Source: Citreimonas sp042096055 | Lineage (GTDB): Bacteria; Pseudomonadota; Alphaproteobacteria; Rhodobacterales; Rhodobacteraceae | Length of the DNA stretch: 23,540 nucleotides | NCBI RefSeq assembly: GCF_042096055.1 | Contig: NZ_JBELMH010000052.1 | Coordinates: 1 to 23,540, forward strand | Direction of reading: 5' to 3' | Part shown: positions 16,570 to 23,540 of the stretch, one piece after another | Numbering within the stretch: the stretch's first letter is position 1 | How the letters are laid out: every line of letters starts with the position of its first letter | The notes under the pieces: model-generated | Told to the model about the DNA's origin: nothing | The model's database searches: none | Seen by the model: the letters and a program-made list of their open reading frames with translations, nothing else | Translations under genes and position numbers: made by a program

Positions 16570-18249
16570 ATGTTCGACACCATTCTGATCGCCAACCGGG
16601 GCGAGATCGCCTGCAGGGTGATCCGCACCGCGCGCGCCATGGGCGTGACGACCGTCGCGGTGCATTCCGACGTGGATGCCGGCGCCGCACACGTGGCGAT
16701 GGCCGACCGCGCCGTCAGCCTTGGCGGAGCGTCGCCGGCGGAAAGCTACCTGCGCGGCGAGGCGATCATCGAGGCGGCGCTGGCCACCGGCGCGCAGGCG
16801 ATCCATCCCGGCTACGGCTTCCTGTCCGAGAACCCCGATTTCGTCGAGGCGGTCGAGGCGGCGGGACTGGTCTTCATCGGCCCGTCGGCACAGGCGATCC
16901 GCAAGATGGGCCTGAAGGACGCNNNNNNNNNNNNNNNNNNNNNNNNNNNNNNNNNNNNNNNNNNNNNNNNNNNNNNNNNNNNNNNNNNNNNNNNNNNNNN
17001 NNNNNNNNNNNNNNNNNNNNNNGCGCCCGCGCCCGGCATGACGCCCGAGATGCGCAAGGCGATGGGCGACGCGGCGGTCCGCGCGGCCGAGGCGATCGGG
17101 TATTCCGGCGCCGGCACGGTCGAGTTCATCGTCGACGGCTCGGACGGGCTGCGCACCGACGGATTCTGGTTCATGGAGATGAACACCCGCCTGCAGGTCG
17201 AGCACCCGGTGACCGAGGCGATCACCGGCGTGGACCTCGTCGAATGGCAGCTTCGCGTCGCCGCCGGAGAACCGCTTCCGGCCGCGCAGGAGGACCTGAC
17301 CATCACCGGCCACGCCTTCGAGGCGCGGCTTTACGCCGAGGACGTGCCGGCGGGATTCCTGCCCGCGACCGGCCGCCTGTCGCACCTGGAATTCCCCGAC
17401 GACGCGCGCTGCGACAGCGGCGTGCGGTCCGGCGACACGATCAGTCCGCATTACGACCCGATGATCGCCAAGATCATCACCCACGGTCCGACCCGCGCCA
17501 TCGCGCTGCGCAAGCTGTCGCGCGCGCTTGCAGGCACGCAGGTGGCGGGTACCGTCACGAACCTCGCCTTCCTGTCGCGGCTGGCGGCGCACCCGGGCTT
17601 TGCGGCGGGTCAGGTCGACACCGGGCTGATCGCGCGCGATCTCGACGCGCTCACCGAAACCGATACCGTGCATCCGCGGATCGTGGCGCGCGCGGCGCTG
17701 GCCGCGGCGGGGTTGGACGGCGCCAACAAGTGGGACACCGGTTTCACCCTGTGGCAGCCGCTGTCGCGGCGCGTGACGCTGGCGACCGGCGGGGCCGAGA
17801 TCGACTGCACCCTGCGCGTGGGCGGGCCGGACAGGGTCGAGATCGCGCTGCCCGAGGCCACTGTGCTGGCCGAACGGCGCGGCGGCCTCTGGCGCATCGA
17901 TGGCGAACCGGCCGCGCCGGTCCACGCTGCAAAAGGGCAGGTGACGGTGTTCGCGGCACCGGCGGTGGCCTTCGACGTGATCGACCCGCTGGCGCGCGCC
18001 GCGGCCGCCGCGACCGGCGACTCGCTGACGCTGGCGCCGATGCCGGGCCGGGTCGTCTTGGTCGCGGTCGAGGCCGGGCAGGCGGTGGTCGAGGGTCAGC
18101 GGCTGGTGGTCCTCGAGGCGATGAAGATGGAACACGCCATGACGGCGTGGCGCGACGGCACCGTGGCCGAGGTTCTGGTCAGCGAAGGCGCGCAGGTCGA
18201 GGCCGGCGCGCCGCTGATCCGCCTGGACGAGGTGGAAGAGACCGCATGA
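16570..18249 (+). CDS. mccA: 3-methylcrotonyl-CoA carboxylase, biotin carboxylase/carrier subunit, with an internal gap
   Basis: The alpha subunit carboxylates its own biotin using ATP and bicarbonate. Visible are the N-terminal biotin-carboxylase domain (FDTILIANRGEIACRVIRTA, HPGYGFLSENPDF, FIGPSA), the C-terminal part of that domain after the gap (APAPGMTPEMR, EMNTRLQVEHPVTE, LYAEDV, HYDPMIAK) and the C-terminal biotinyl domain with VLEAMKMEHAM. The biotinylated Lys is encoded at 18124-18126. The ATP-grasp glycine loop and the RRHQK segment fall in the 100-N gap (16923-17022). About 370 bp appear to be missing, giving a full length near 650 residues, normal for this subunit. GGAGG precedes ATG 16570. 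It is also called liuD. Confidence 0.95.
   Translation: MFDTILIANRGEIACRVIRTARAMGVTTVAVHSDVDAGAAHVAMADRAVSLGGASPAESYLRGEAIIEAALATGAQAIHPGYGFLSENPDFVEAVEAAGLVFIGPSAQAIRKMGLKDXXXXXXXXXXXXXXXXXXXXXXXXXXXXXXXXXXAPAPGMTPEMRKAMGDAAVRAAEAIGYSGAGTVEFIVDGSDGLRTDGFWFMEMNTRLQVEHPVTEAITGVDLVEWQLRVAAGEPLPAAQEDLTITGHAFEARLYAEDVPAGFLPATGRLSHLEFPDDARCDSGVRSGDTISPHYDPMIAKIITHGPTRAIALRKLSRALAGTQVAGTVTNLAFLSRLAAHPGFAAGQVDTGLIARDLDALTETDTVHPRIVARAALAAAGLDGANKWDTGFTLWQPLSRRVTLATGGAEIDCTLRVGGPDRVEIALPEATVLAERRGGLWRIDGEPAAPVHAAKGQVTVFAAPAVAFDVIDPLARAAAAATGDSLTLAPMPGRVVLVAVEAGQAVVEGQRLVVLEAMKMEHAMTAWRDGTVAEVLVSEGAQVEAGAPLIRLDEVEETA
16923..17022. other. true assembly gap inside mccA, nominal 100 Ns
   Basis: The sequence stops after GLKDA and resumes at APAPGMT. 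By alignment from memory with E. coli AccC, these correspond to positions near 118 and 243, so about 124 codons are absent. Unlike the other two N runs, no duplicated sequence flanks it. The frame is the same on both sides. The N count is therefore a placeholder, not a length. Confidence 0.85.
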
Positions 18250-18914
18250 CCCTTGTCCTGCATCACGTTCAGTATGGCCGGTCCTTCCGCGTTCTCTGGC
18301 TGGCCGAGGAGATCGGCATCGACCGGTTCGGCGGGCTCGAAGTGGTGGAATACCGCATCGGCACCCCCGAGATGCGCGAGGGCGCGCTGCCGTGCCTGTC
18401 GCCCGCCGCGCGGATCCCGGCGATCGCGTGGGACGGGCTCGAGATGAGCGAATCCGGCGCGATCGTGCAGCATCTGGTCGAGCGGTTGGAGCCCGCGCTC
18501 GGCCGGGACGCGGATCACCCCGAACGGGCCGCCTACCTGCAGTGGATCCATTACGCCGAGACGCAGGCGAGCCTCGTCGAGCAGCTGAACCTGATGATGG
18601 TCTTCCTGCGCCCGCCGGCCAAGCCGCCCGCGGTCGTCGTGAAGCTGACCGTCGCCCGCCTGCGCCAGACCCTGCGCGGGATGGAGGAGCGGCTGACCGG
18701 CGACTGGCTGCTGCCCTCGGGGTTCTCGGCCGCCGACATCATGATGGGCTTCAACCTGTTCGCGGTGCCATACTACGTGAAGCTGGACGAGTTCCCGCGG
18801 CTGACGGCCTACAAGGCCCGGATCGAGGCGCGCGACGCCTACAAGCGCGCCGCCCTTCGCGAAGGCCCGCAGCGCTTCTACGACCGCGACTTCTACCCCG
18901 TGCCCGACGCCTGA
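18246..18914 (+). CDS. glutathione S-transferase family protein
   Basis: The 222-residue protein has an N-terminal thioredoxin-like domain and a C-terminal helical domain. The first shows HHVQYGRSFRVLWLAEEIG with a Ser in the usual glutathione-thiol position, the cis-Pro region ARIPAIAWDG, and the glutathione-binding MSESGAIVQHLVE. The second includes FSAADIMMGFNLF, the conserved N-capping region. The start overlaps the mccA stop in ATGA (18246-18249), so it is a coupled member of the leucine operon. Its substrate is unknown. Removal of reactive unsaturated acids or thioesters from the pathway is an inference from context only. Confidence 0.92.
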   Translation: MTLVLHHVQYGRSFRVLWLAEEIGIDRFGGLEVVEYRIGTPEMREGALPCLSPAARIPAIAWDGLEMSESGAIVQHLVERLEPALGRDADHPERAAYLQWIHYAETQASLVEQLNLMMVFLRPPAKPPAVVVKLTVARLRQTLRGMEERLTGDWLLPSGFSAADIMMGFNLFAVPYYVKLDEFPRLTAYKARIEARDAYKRAALREGPQRFYDRDFYPVPDA

Positions 18915-18925
18915 GGGAGGCTGCC

Positions 18926-19810
18926 ATGACCGGACACGTCGAGATCTTCGAGGTCGGCCCGCGCGACGGGCTGCAGAACGAGACGCGCGCCATCGCGACC
19001 GAGGACAAGGTGGCGCTGGTCGACCTGCTGTCGCAGGCCGGGTTTCGCCGCATCGAATGCGCCAGTTTCGTCAGTCCGAAATGGGTGCCGCAGATGGCGG
19101 ATTCGGCCGAGGTGCTGGCCGGCATCCGCCGCGCGCCGGGCGTGTCCTACGCCGCGCTGACGCCCAACATGAAGGGGCTCGAACGCGCCATCGAAGCGAG
19201 GGCGGACGAGGTGTCGGTCTTCGGCTCGGCCTCGGAAGGGTTCTCGTGCGCGAACATCAACGCGACCATCGCCGAAAGCCTCGAGCGGTTCGCGCCAGTG
19301 GTGGCCGCCGCGCGCGAGGCCGGGCTTCCGGTGCGCGGCTACGTTTCCTGCGTGTGCGACTGTCCGTTCGACGGGCCGGTGCCGCCCGAGGCGGTGGCAC
19401 GGGTCGCGGCCGCGCTACGCGCCATGGGCTGCTACGAGATCAGCCTGGGCGACACGATCGGGCGAGCCACTCCCGAGGCCGTCGACGCGATGCTGGCGGC
19501 GGTTCTGGACGAGGTGCCGGCAAACGAGCTGGCGGGGCATTTCCACGACACCGCGGGCCGCGCGCTAAGCAACGTCGAGGCGGCGCTGGCGCGCGGGCTG
19601 CGGGTGTTCGACGCAGCGGTGGGCGGCCTCGGCGGCTGTCCCTACGCCCCGGGGGCCGCGGGCAACGTGGCGACCGAGGCGGTGCACGACCGGCTGACGG
19701 CGCTCGGCTACGACACCGGGCTGGACCCGGCGGTGCTGGCCAGCGCCGCGACCATGGCGCGGGCGATGCGGCCGCCGCGCGAGACCATCCAGCAGGAGGC
19801 AGGACGATGA
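18926..19810 (+). CDS. hydroxymethylglutaryl-CoA lyase
   Basis: This 294-residue TIM-barrel lyase cleaves 3-hydroxy-3-methylglutaryl-CoA to acetyl-CoA and acetoacetate, the last step of leucine breakdown. The catalytic set is visible and lines up with a constant offset of 28 from the human enzyme: R13 and D14 in VGPRDGLQNE, H205 and H207 in GHFHDT, and C238 in the flexible loop GGLGGCPYAPGAAGN. VSCVCDCPFDG is also typical. GAGGGAGG ends five bases before ATG 18926. Its stop overlaps the next start in ATGA (19807-19810). It follows the glutathione transferase gene by 11 bases. It is also called liuE or mvaB. Confidence 0.97.
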   Translation: MTGHVEIFEVGPRDGLQNETRAIATEDKVALVDLLSQAGFRRIECASFVSPKWVPQMADSAEVLAGIRRAPGVSYAALTPNMKGLERAIEARADEVSVFGSASEGFSCANINATIAESLERFAPVVAAAREAGLPVRGYVSCVCDCPFDGPVPPEAVARVAAALRAMGCYEISLGDTIGRATPEAVDAMLAAVLDEVPANELAGHFHDTAGRALSNVEAALARGLRVFDAAVGGLGGCPYAPGAAGNVATEAVHDRLTALGYDTGLDPAVLASAATMARAMRPPRETIQQEAGR

Positions 19811-20598
19811 CCGGACTGATCGACGTCGCCCGCGACGCGCGCGGCGTGACCACCATCACGCTGAACCGCCCCGACAAGCACAACGCCCTGTCGGCCGAGA
19901 TGCTGACCGAGCTCGAAGGCGTGGCACAGGCGGTGGCCGAGGATGCCGAGACGCGCGTCGTCGTACTGACCGCCGCCGGGCGCAGCTTTTGCGCGGGGGG
20001 CGACCTTGCATGGATGCGCGAGCAATTCGGCATGGACACTCGCACGCGGCGGCGCGAGTCGAAGCGCATCGCCAGCGCGCTGGGGGCGCTTTATGCGCTG
20101 CCGCAGCCGCTGATCGGGCGGGTGCAGGGCAACGCGTTCGGTGGCGGCGTCGGGCTGGTGTCGGTCTGCGACGTGGCGATCGCCGTCGAGGGCGCGAAGT
20201 TTGCGCTGACTGAGACGAAGCTGGGTCTGATCCCGGCCAATATCGGCCCCTACGTGATCGGCCGCATGGGGGCGGGCAGCGCGCAGCAGGTCTTCATGTC
20301 CGGCCGCGTGTTCGAGGCGCCCGAGGCGGTGCGCCTGAACCTGCTGTCGCGGTCGGTGCCCGCCGACGCGCTGGAAAACGCGGTCGCCGCCGAGGTCACG
20401 CCGTACCTGGCCTGCGCGCCCGGCGCCGTGCGCGACGCCAAGCGGCTGCTGCGCGATCTCGGTGGAGAGGTGCGCACCTCGGACGTCGAGATGGCGATCG
20501 ACGCGCTGGCCCTGCGCTGGGAGACCGCCGAGGCGCAGGAGGGCGTCGGCGCGTTCCTCGACAAGCGCCGCGCACCCTGGGACGACAGCACGGGCTAG
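19807..20598 (+). CDS. liuC: methylglutaconyl-CoA hydratase (crotonase family)
   Basis: A 263-residue enoyl-CoA hydratase that most likely hydrates 3-methylglutaconyl-CoA to HMG-CoA, completing the pathway between MccAB and the lyase. Oxyanion-hole segments are FCAGGDLAWM (61-70) and GNAFGGGVGL (108-117). E136 in ALTETKLGLIPANIGPYV corresponds to the second catalytic Glu of mammalian crotonase, while the first is replaced by G116. From memory, the same replacement occurs in the Pseudomonas LiuC lineage, as does the FLDKRRAPW-like ending. Operon position supports the role; other enoyl-CoA substrates cannot be excluded. It is the last gene of the operon. Confidence 0.9.
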   Translation: MTGLIDVARDARGVTTITLNRPDKHNALSAEMLTELEGVAQAVAEDAETRVVVLTAAGRSFCAGGDLAWMREQFGMDTRTRRRESKRIASALGALYALPQPLIGRVQGNAFGGGVGLVSVCDVAIAVEGAKFALTETKLGLIPANIGPYVIGRMGAGSAQQVFMSGRVFEAPEAVRLNLLSRSVPADALENAVAAEVTPYLACAPGAVRDAKRLLRDLGGEVRTSDVEMAIDALALRWETAEAQEGVGAFLDKRRAPWDDSTG

Positions 20599-20627
20599 CC
20601 CGCCCGCGCCGCGACGCCGCGTCAGGC

Positions 20628-20652
20628 GGCAGCGGCGCGCGCGCAGCCTTTT
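20628..20652 (+). terminator. possible terminator after the liu operon
   Basis: GGCaGCG (20628-20634) can pair with CGCaGCC (20642-20648) around a GC-rich loop, followed at once by TTTT (20649-20652). The stem is short and has an A/A mismatch, but the position 30-50 bp after the last liu gene fits. GCCGC/GCGGC at 20616-20630 is an alternative, overlapping stem. Confidence 0.35.
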
Positions 20653-20701
20653 GTCGCAACATCCCCACGCGCCTAACGCGCTGAAAATGCGCCATATTCC
20701 C

Positions 20702-20754
20702 GTTTGGCAAACTGAGCGCACCCGGTTGACCCTTTGATCCGCCGGGAGTAAAGC
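20702..20754 (+). promoter_or_regulatory. possible nuo operon promoter region
   Basis: The 274 bp between liuC and nuoA contain no gene I can support. TTGACC (20726-20731) and TAAAGC (20749-20754) are 17 bp apart and could be a promoter; the -10 match is weak. Just upstream is GTTTG-G-CAAAC (20702-20712), a small perfect dyad that could be an operator. If the promoter is right, nuoA has a leader of about 110 nt, mostly GC-rich with no recognisable riboswitch. Confidence 0.3.
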
Positions 20755-20872
20755 CACATGTGACAGGTGCGACGCCCGCGGCGCGCGCCCGGATTCCGCG
20801 CGGATCGTCCGAGCCTAAGGCGGACCGGCGCGCGGGGCCCGACCGAAACGACCTGAGCGAAGGGGATTTCAC

Positions 20873-21238
20873 GTGGACGAACTGCTTCGGGAATACCTTC
20901 CCATCCTCGTCTTCCTGGCCGTCGCGATCGGCCTGGGGCTGGTGCTGATCCTCGCCGCGCTGGTGGTGGCGGTGCGCAATCCCGACCCCGAGAAGGTCAG
21001 CGCCTACGAATGCGGCTTCAACGCCTTCGACGACGCGCGCATGAAATTCGACGTCCGGTTCTACCTCGTGTCGATCCTGTTCATCATCTTCGACCTGGAA
21101 ATCGCGTTCCTGTTCCCCTGGGCGGTCGCGTTCCAGCACGTAAGCATGGTGGGCTTCTGGTCGATGATGGCGTTCCTGGCGCTGCTGACCGTGGGCTTCG
21201 CCTACGAATGGAAGAAGGGGGCACTGGAATGGCAGTGA
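20873..21238 (+). CDS. nuoA: NADH-quinone oxidoreductase subunit A
   Basis: This 121-residue inner-membrane subunit of complex I has three predicted transmembrane helices: about residues 8-32 (LPILVFLAVAIGLGLVLILA), 63-83 (FYLVSILFIIFDLEIAFLFP) and 90-112. The conserved loop SAYECGFNAFDDARMKFDVRFYL, with its reactive Cys, lies between helices 1 and 2. The start is GTG 20873, because the first helix and the N-terminus DELLREYLPI match the family, and GAAGGGGA lies upstream. It is the first nuo gene and overlaps nuoB by ten bases. Confidence 0.96.
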   Translation: MDELLREYLPILVFLAVAIGLGLVLILAALVVAVRNPDPEKVSAYECGFNAFDDARMKFDVRFYLVSILFIIFDLEIAFLFPWAVAFQHVSMVGFWSMMAFLALLTVGFAYEWKKGALEWQ

Positions 21239-21855
21239 AGGATCCCGACGTGAACGAACCCGACGTGACCCACGTCCAGAGCGAGGGCTACCAGACCCCG
21301 CGCGTGAAATCCGGCCCCTCGGCGAAGGTGCCGCTGGAGGCCGACGCGCCGGGCTACGTCGCCGACCCGGTGACGCAGACGCTGAACCGCGAGCTGCAGG
21401 ACAAGGGCTTTCTGCTGACCTCGACCGAGGACATCATCAACTGGGCGCGCACCGGCTCGCTGCACTGGATGACGTTCGGCCTGGCCTGCTGCGCGGTCGA
21501 GATGATGCATTCGTCGATGCCGCGCTACGATCTGGAACGCTTCGGTGTCGCGCCGCGCGCCTCGCCGCGCCAGTCCGACCTGATGATCGTGGCCGGCACG
21601 TTGACCAACAAGATGGCGCCGGCGCTGCGCAAGGTCTACGACCAGATGCCCGAGCCGCGCTACGTTATCAGCATGGGCTCGTGCGCCAACGGCGGCGGGT
21701 ACTACCACTACAGCTACAGCGTCGTGCGCGGCTGCGACCGGATCGTGCCGGTCGACATCTATGTCCCCGGCTGCCCCCCCACGGCCGAGGCGCTGGTCTA
21801 CGGAATCATGGCGCTGCAGAAGAAGATCCGCCGCACCGGCACGCTGGTGCGCTGA
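21229..21855 (+). CDS. nuoB: NADH-quinone oxidoreductase subunit B
   Basis: NuoB (PSST) is 208 residues and holds iron-sulfur cluster N2, the last electron carrier before quinone. The expected ligands are present: the paired C87-C88 in GLACCAVEM, C152 in GSCANGGGYYHY and C182 in PGCPPTAEAL. The first 45 or so residues are a variable polar extension. ATG 21229 overlaps the nuoA end; a purine-rich run inside nuoA (GAAGAAGGGG) serves as ribosome-binding site. A 42-bp spacer separates it from nuoC. Confidence 0.97.
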   Translation: MAVKDPDVNEPDVTHVQSEGYQTPRVKSGPSAKVPLEADAPGYVADPVTQTLNRELQDKGFLLTSTEDIINWARTGSLHWMTFGLACCAVEMMHSSMPRYDLERFGVAPRASPRQSDLMIVAGTLTNKMAPALRKVYDQMPEPRYVISMGSCANGGGYYHYSYSVVRGCDRIVPVDIYVPGCPPTAEALVYGIMALQKKIRRTGTLVR

Positions 21856-21897
21856 TCGCATGACCGCGCGGACGAAGGCCCTGAAGGAGAGAGCGCG

Positions 21898-22524
21898 ATG
21901 ACCGATGCGCTGAACGAGCTGGGAAGTCACATCGAGGCACGGCGCCCGGATTGCGTGCTGGGCTGGCAGGTCTCGCACGGCGAGCTGACGATCGACGTGA
22001 CGCTGTCGAACCTGCGCGGCCTCGTCGAGTTCCTCAAGACCGACGCCACCTGCCGGTTCACCACGCTGATCGACATCACCGCGGTGGACTACCCGCAGCG
22101 GCCCAAGCGCTTCGACGTGGTCTACCACTTCCTGTCGATGTGGCAGAACCACCGCATCCGCCTGCGCGTCCCCGTGCGCGAGGACGACACCGTGCCCTCG
22201 ATCACCGCGGTGCACCCCTCGGCCAACTGGTTCGAGCGCGAAATCTTTGACATGTTCGGGCTGCTGTTCTCGGGTCATCCCGACCTGCGCCGCATCCTGA
22301 CCGATTACGGCTTTCGCGGTCATCCGCTGCGCAAGGACTTCCCCACCACCGGCTATACCGAGGTGCGCTACGACGAAGAGCAGAAGCGCGTCGTCTACGA
22401 GCCCGTGAGCCTGGTGCAGGAATACCGCCAGTTCGACTTCATGTCGCCCTGGGAGGGTGCGGAATACGTGCTGCCCGGCGACGAGAAGACCGACGCCGCG
22501 GCCAACGAGAAGGCGAAGGGCTGA
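21898..22524 (+). CDS. nuoC: NADH-quinone oxidoreductase subunit C (30 kDa)
   Basis: This 208-residue peripheral-arm subunit helps form the quinone-reducing module with NuoD. Its family signature is the run WFEREIFDMFGLLFSGHPDL followed by RRILTDYGFRGHPLRKDFP (about residues 112-150). Unlike E. coli, where nuoC and nuoD are fused, the two genes are separate here, the normal alphaproteobacterial and mitochondrial arrangement. GAAGGAGAG lies just before ATG 21898. Its TGA shares a base with the start of a small membrane ORF. Confidence 0.97.
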   Translation: MTDALNELGSHIEARRPDCVLGWQVSHGELTIDVTLSNLRGLVEFLKTDATCRFTTLIDITAVDYPQRPKRFDVVYHFLSMWQNHRIRLRVPVREDDTVPSITAVHPSANWFEREIFDMFGLLFSGHPDLRRILTDYGFRGHPLRKDFPTTGYTEVRYDEEQKRVVYEPVSLVQEYRQFDFMSPWEGAEYVLPGDEKTDAAANEKAKG

Positions 22525-22697
22525 TGGGTTTCCTCGTCTGGCTGGCGGTCACGATCGCCACGATCATTCCGCTGATGAAGCTGCTGCCGCATTTCGGCGT
22601 GCACAAGTACTGGGCCTTCGCCGCGGTCATCCCGATCGTGCCGCTGATCCTGCTGTGGGTCATGGCGATGAAGCTGCAGGAAATGGAGAGACTGTGA
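22524..22697 (+). CDS. 57-residue two-helix membrane protein between nuoC and nuoD
   Basis: The ORF starts MGFLVWLAVTIATIIPLMKL, has a short polar turn (LPHFGVHKYW), a second hydrophobic helix (AFAAVIPIVPLILLWVMAM) and a charged tail KLQEMERL. Two membrane helices joined by a tight turn are predicted. Its start overlaps the nuoC stop in TGATG (22522-22526) and its stop overlaps the nuoD start in TGATG (22695-22699), so translation is coupled on both sides. Unassigned small ORFs are known in Rhodobacter nuo clusters; whether this is the same one I cannot check. A complex I accessory or assembly role is an inference from position. Confidence 0.85.
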   Translation: MGFLVWLAVTIATIIPLMKLLPHFGVHKYWAFAAVIPIVPLILLWVMAMKLQEMERL

Positions 22698-23540
22698 TGG
22701 ACGGCTCCAAGGGATTCGACGACGCCCAGACGGGCGAGCAGAAGATCCGCAACTTCAACATCAACTTCGGCCCGCAGCACCCGGCGGCGCACGGCGTGCT
22801 GCGCCTCGTGCTGGAACTCGACGGCGAGATCGTCGAGCGCTGCGATCCGCATATCGGCCTGCTGCACCGCGGCACCGAGAAGCTGATGGAAAGCCGGACC
22901 TACCTGCAGAACCTGCCGTATTTCGACCGGTTGGACTATGTCGCGCCGATGAACCAGGAACACGCCTGGTGCCTGGCGATCGAGAAACTCACCGGCGTCG
23001 AGGTGCCGCGCCGCGCCTCGCTGATCCGGGTGCTGTACTCCGAGATCGGGCGCGTTCTGAACCACCTGCTCAACGTCACGACGCAGGCGATGGACGTGGG
23101 CGCTCTGACCCCGCCGCTGTGGGGCTTCGAAGAGCGCGAGAAGCTGATGATCTTCTACGAGCGCGCCAGTGGCGCGCGGCTGCACGCCGCGTATTTCCGG
23201 CCTGGCGGCGTGCACCAGGACCTGCCGCCCGAGTTGCTCGACGATATCGAGACGTGGGCGCACGAGTTCCCCAAGGTGCTGGACGACATCGACGGGCTGC
23301 TGACCGAGAACCGCATCTTCAAGCAGCGCAACGCCGATATCGGCGTCGTCACGGCGGAAGAGGCGCAGGAATGGGCGTTCTCGGGCGTGATGGTGCGCGG
23401 CTCGGGCATGGCGTGGGACCTGCGTCGCGCGCAGCCCTACGAATGCTACGACGAGTTCGAGTTCCAGATCCCCGTGGGCAAGAACGGCGACTGCTACGAC
23501 CGTTTCCTGTGCCGGATGGAGGAGATGCGCCAGTCGGTCT
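22697..23540 (+). CDS. nuoD: NADH-quinone oxidoreductase subunit D (49 kDa), 3' end outside the window
   Basis: The first 281 residues of the 49-kDa subunit, which lines the quinone-binding cavity with NuoB. Conserved segments are NFNINFGPQHPAAHGVLRL (residues 19-37, containing the quinone-site His), DPHIGLLHRGTEKLMESRTY, PYFDRLDYVAPMNQEHAWC, RVLYSEIGRVLNHLL and RPGGVHQDLP. The full protein is usually about 400-415 residues, so roughly a third is missing. The start shares a base with the stop of the small membrane ORF. Further nuo genes are expected beyond the edge. Confidence 0.97.
   Translation, partial: MDGSKGFDDAQTGEQKIRNFNINFGPQHPAAHGVLRLVLELDGEIVERCDPHIGLLHRGTEKLMESRTYLQNLPYFDRLDYVAPMNQEHAWCLAIEKLTGVEVPRRASLIRVLYSEIGRVLNHLLNVTTQAMDVGALTPPLWGFEEREKLMIFYERASGARLHAAYFRPGGVHQDLPPELLDDIETWAHEFPKVLDDIDGLLTENRIFKQRNADIGVVTAEEAQEWAFSGVMVRGSGMAWDLRRAQPYECYDEFEFQIPVGKNGDCYDRFLCRMEEMRQSV

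Noticed and set aside
16381..18135. 584-residue minus-strand open frame opposite mccA
   Set aside because: Antisense shadow of mccA, with no family signature and no ribosome-binding site.
19807..20598. loss of a catalytic Glu (G116) as a sign of an inactive hydratase
   Set aside because: The same replacement is, from memory, normal in the bacterial LiuC lineage, and the second Glu (E136) and oxyanion hole are present.
20760..20948. 62-residue ORF overlapping nuoA
   Set aside because: It runs into nuoA in another frame, has no recognisable sequence and no conserved start; nuoA with GTG 20873 is certain.

Overview
The window is a stretch of chromosome from a high-GC alphaproteobacterium, most likely of the Rhodobacterales (Rhodobacter/Roseobacter relatives). 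The evidence is very strong G/C bias at third codon positions, the protein sequences themselves, a leucine-degradation operon with an embedded glutathione transferase, and a nuo operon with a small unassigned membrane gene between nuoC and nuoD. No phage, transposon, CRISPR array, tRNA or rRNA was seen. Most of the window is housekeeping and catabolic DNA, and I found no clear new defence or mobile system.

Layout. (1) 1-2367: a FemAB/GNAT-like acyltransferase (minus, runs off the left edge), a possible 36-residue membrane peptide (plus) and tyrS (minus). (2) 2368-8438: anmK (plus, interrupted by an artefactual gap), moaA (minus), a small lipoprotein (plus), then glmS and glmU (a minus-strand operon, glmU first, making UDP-GlcNAc). 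(3) 8543-10588: a phosphoglycolate-phosphatase-like HAD enzyme and a DegT-type aminotransferase (plus, second artefactual gap). (4) 10680-11147: a pyridoxamine-phosphate-oxidase-fold general stress protein (minus). (5) 11308-20598: an eight- or nine-gene leucine/isovalerate (liu) operon: ivd, a small membrane protein, a secreted LprI-like protein, an acyl-CoA synthetase, mccB, mccA (real gap), a glutathione transferase, HMG-CoA lyase and methylglutaconyl-CoA hydratase. (6) 20873-23540: the start of the complex I operon, nuoA-nuoB-nuoC-small ORF-nuoD (nuoD runs off the right edge).

How the genes work together. The liu genes cover isovaleryl-CoA to acetyl-CoA plus acetoacetate: dehydrogenation, biotin-dependent carboxylation, hydration and cleavage. 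Several are coupled by 4-base ATGA overlaps. A good sigma-70-type promoter with a 16-bp dyad just downstream of the -10 box precedes ivd and suggests a repressor. GlmU and GlmS supply UDP-GlcNAc for cell wall and LPS, while AnmK recycles anhydro-MurNAc.

Assembly quality. There are three 100-N runs. Two (in anmK and in the aminotransferase gene) are flanked by identical 55-bp sequences. Removing one copy plus the Ns (155 bp) restores one reading frame in each gene, so both are false gaps from contig ends overlapping by an assembler word length. The third, in mccA, has no such overlap and replaces roughly 370 bp of real coding sequence.
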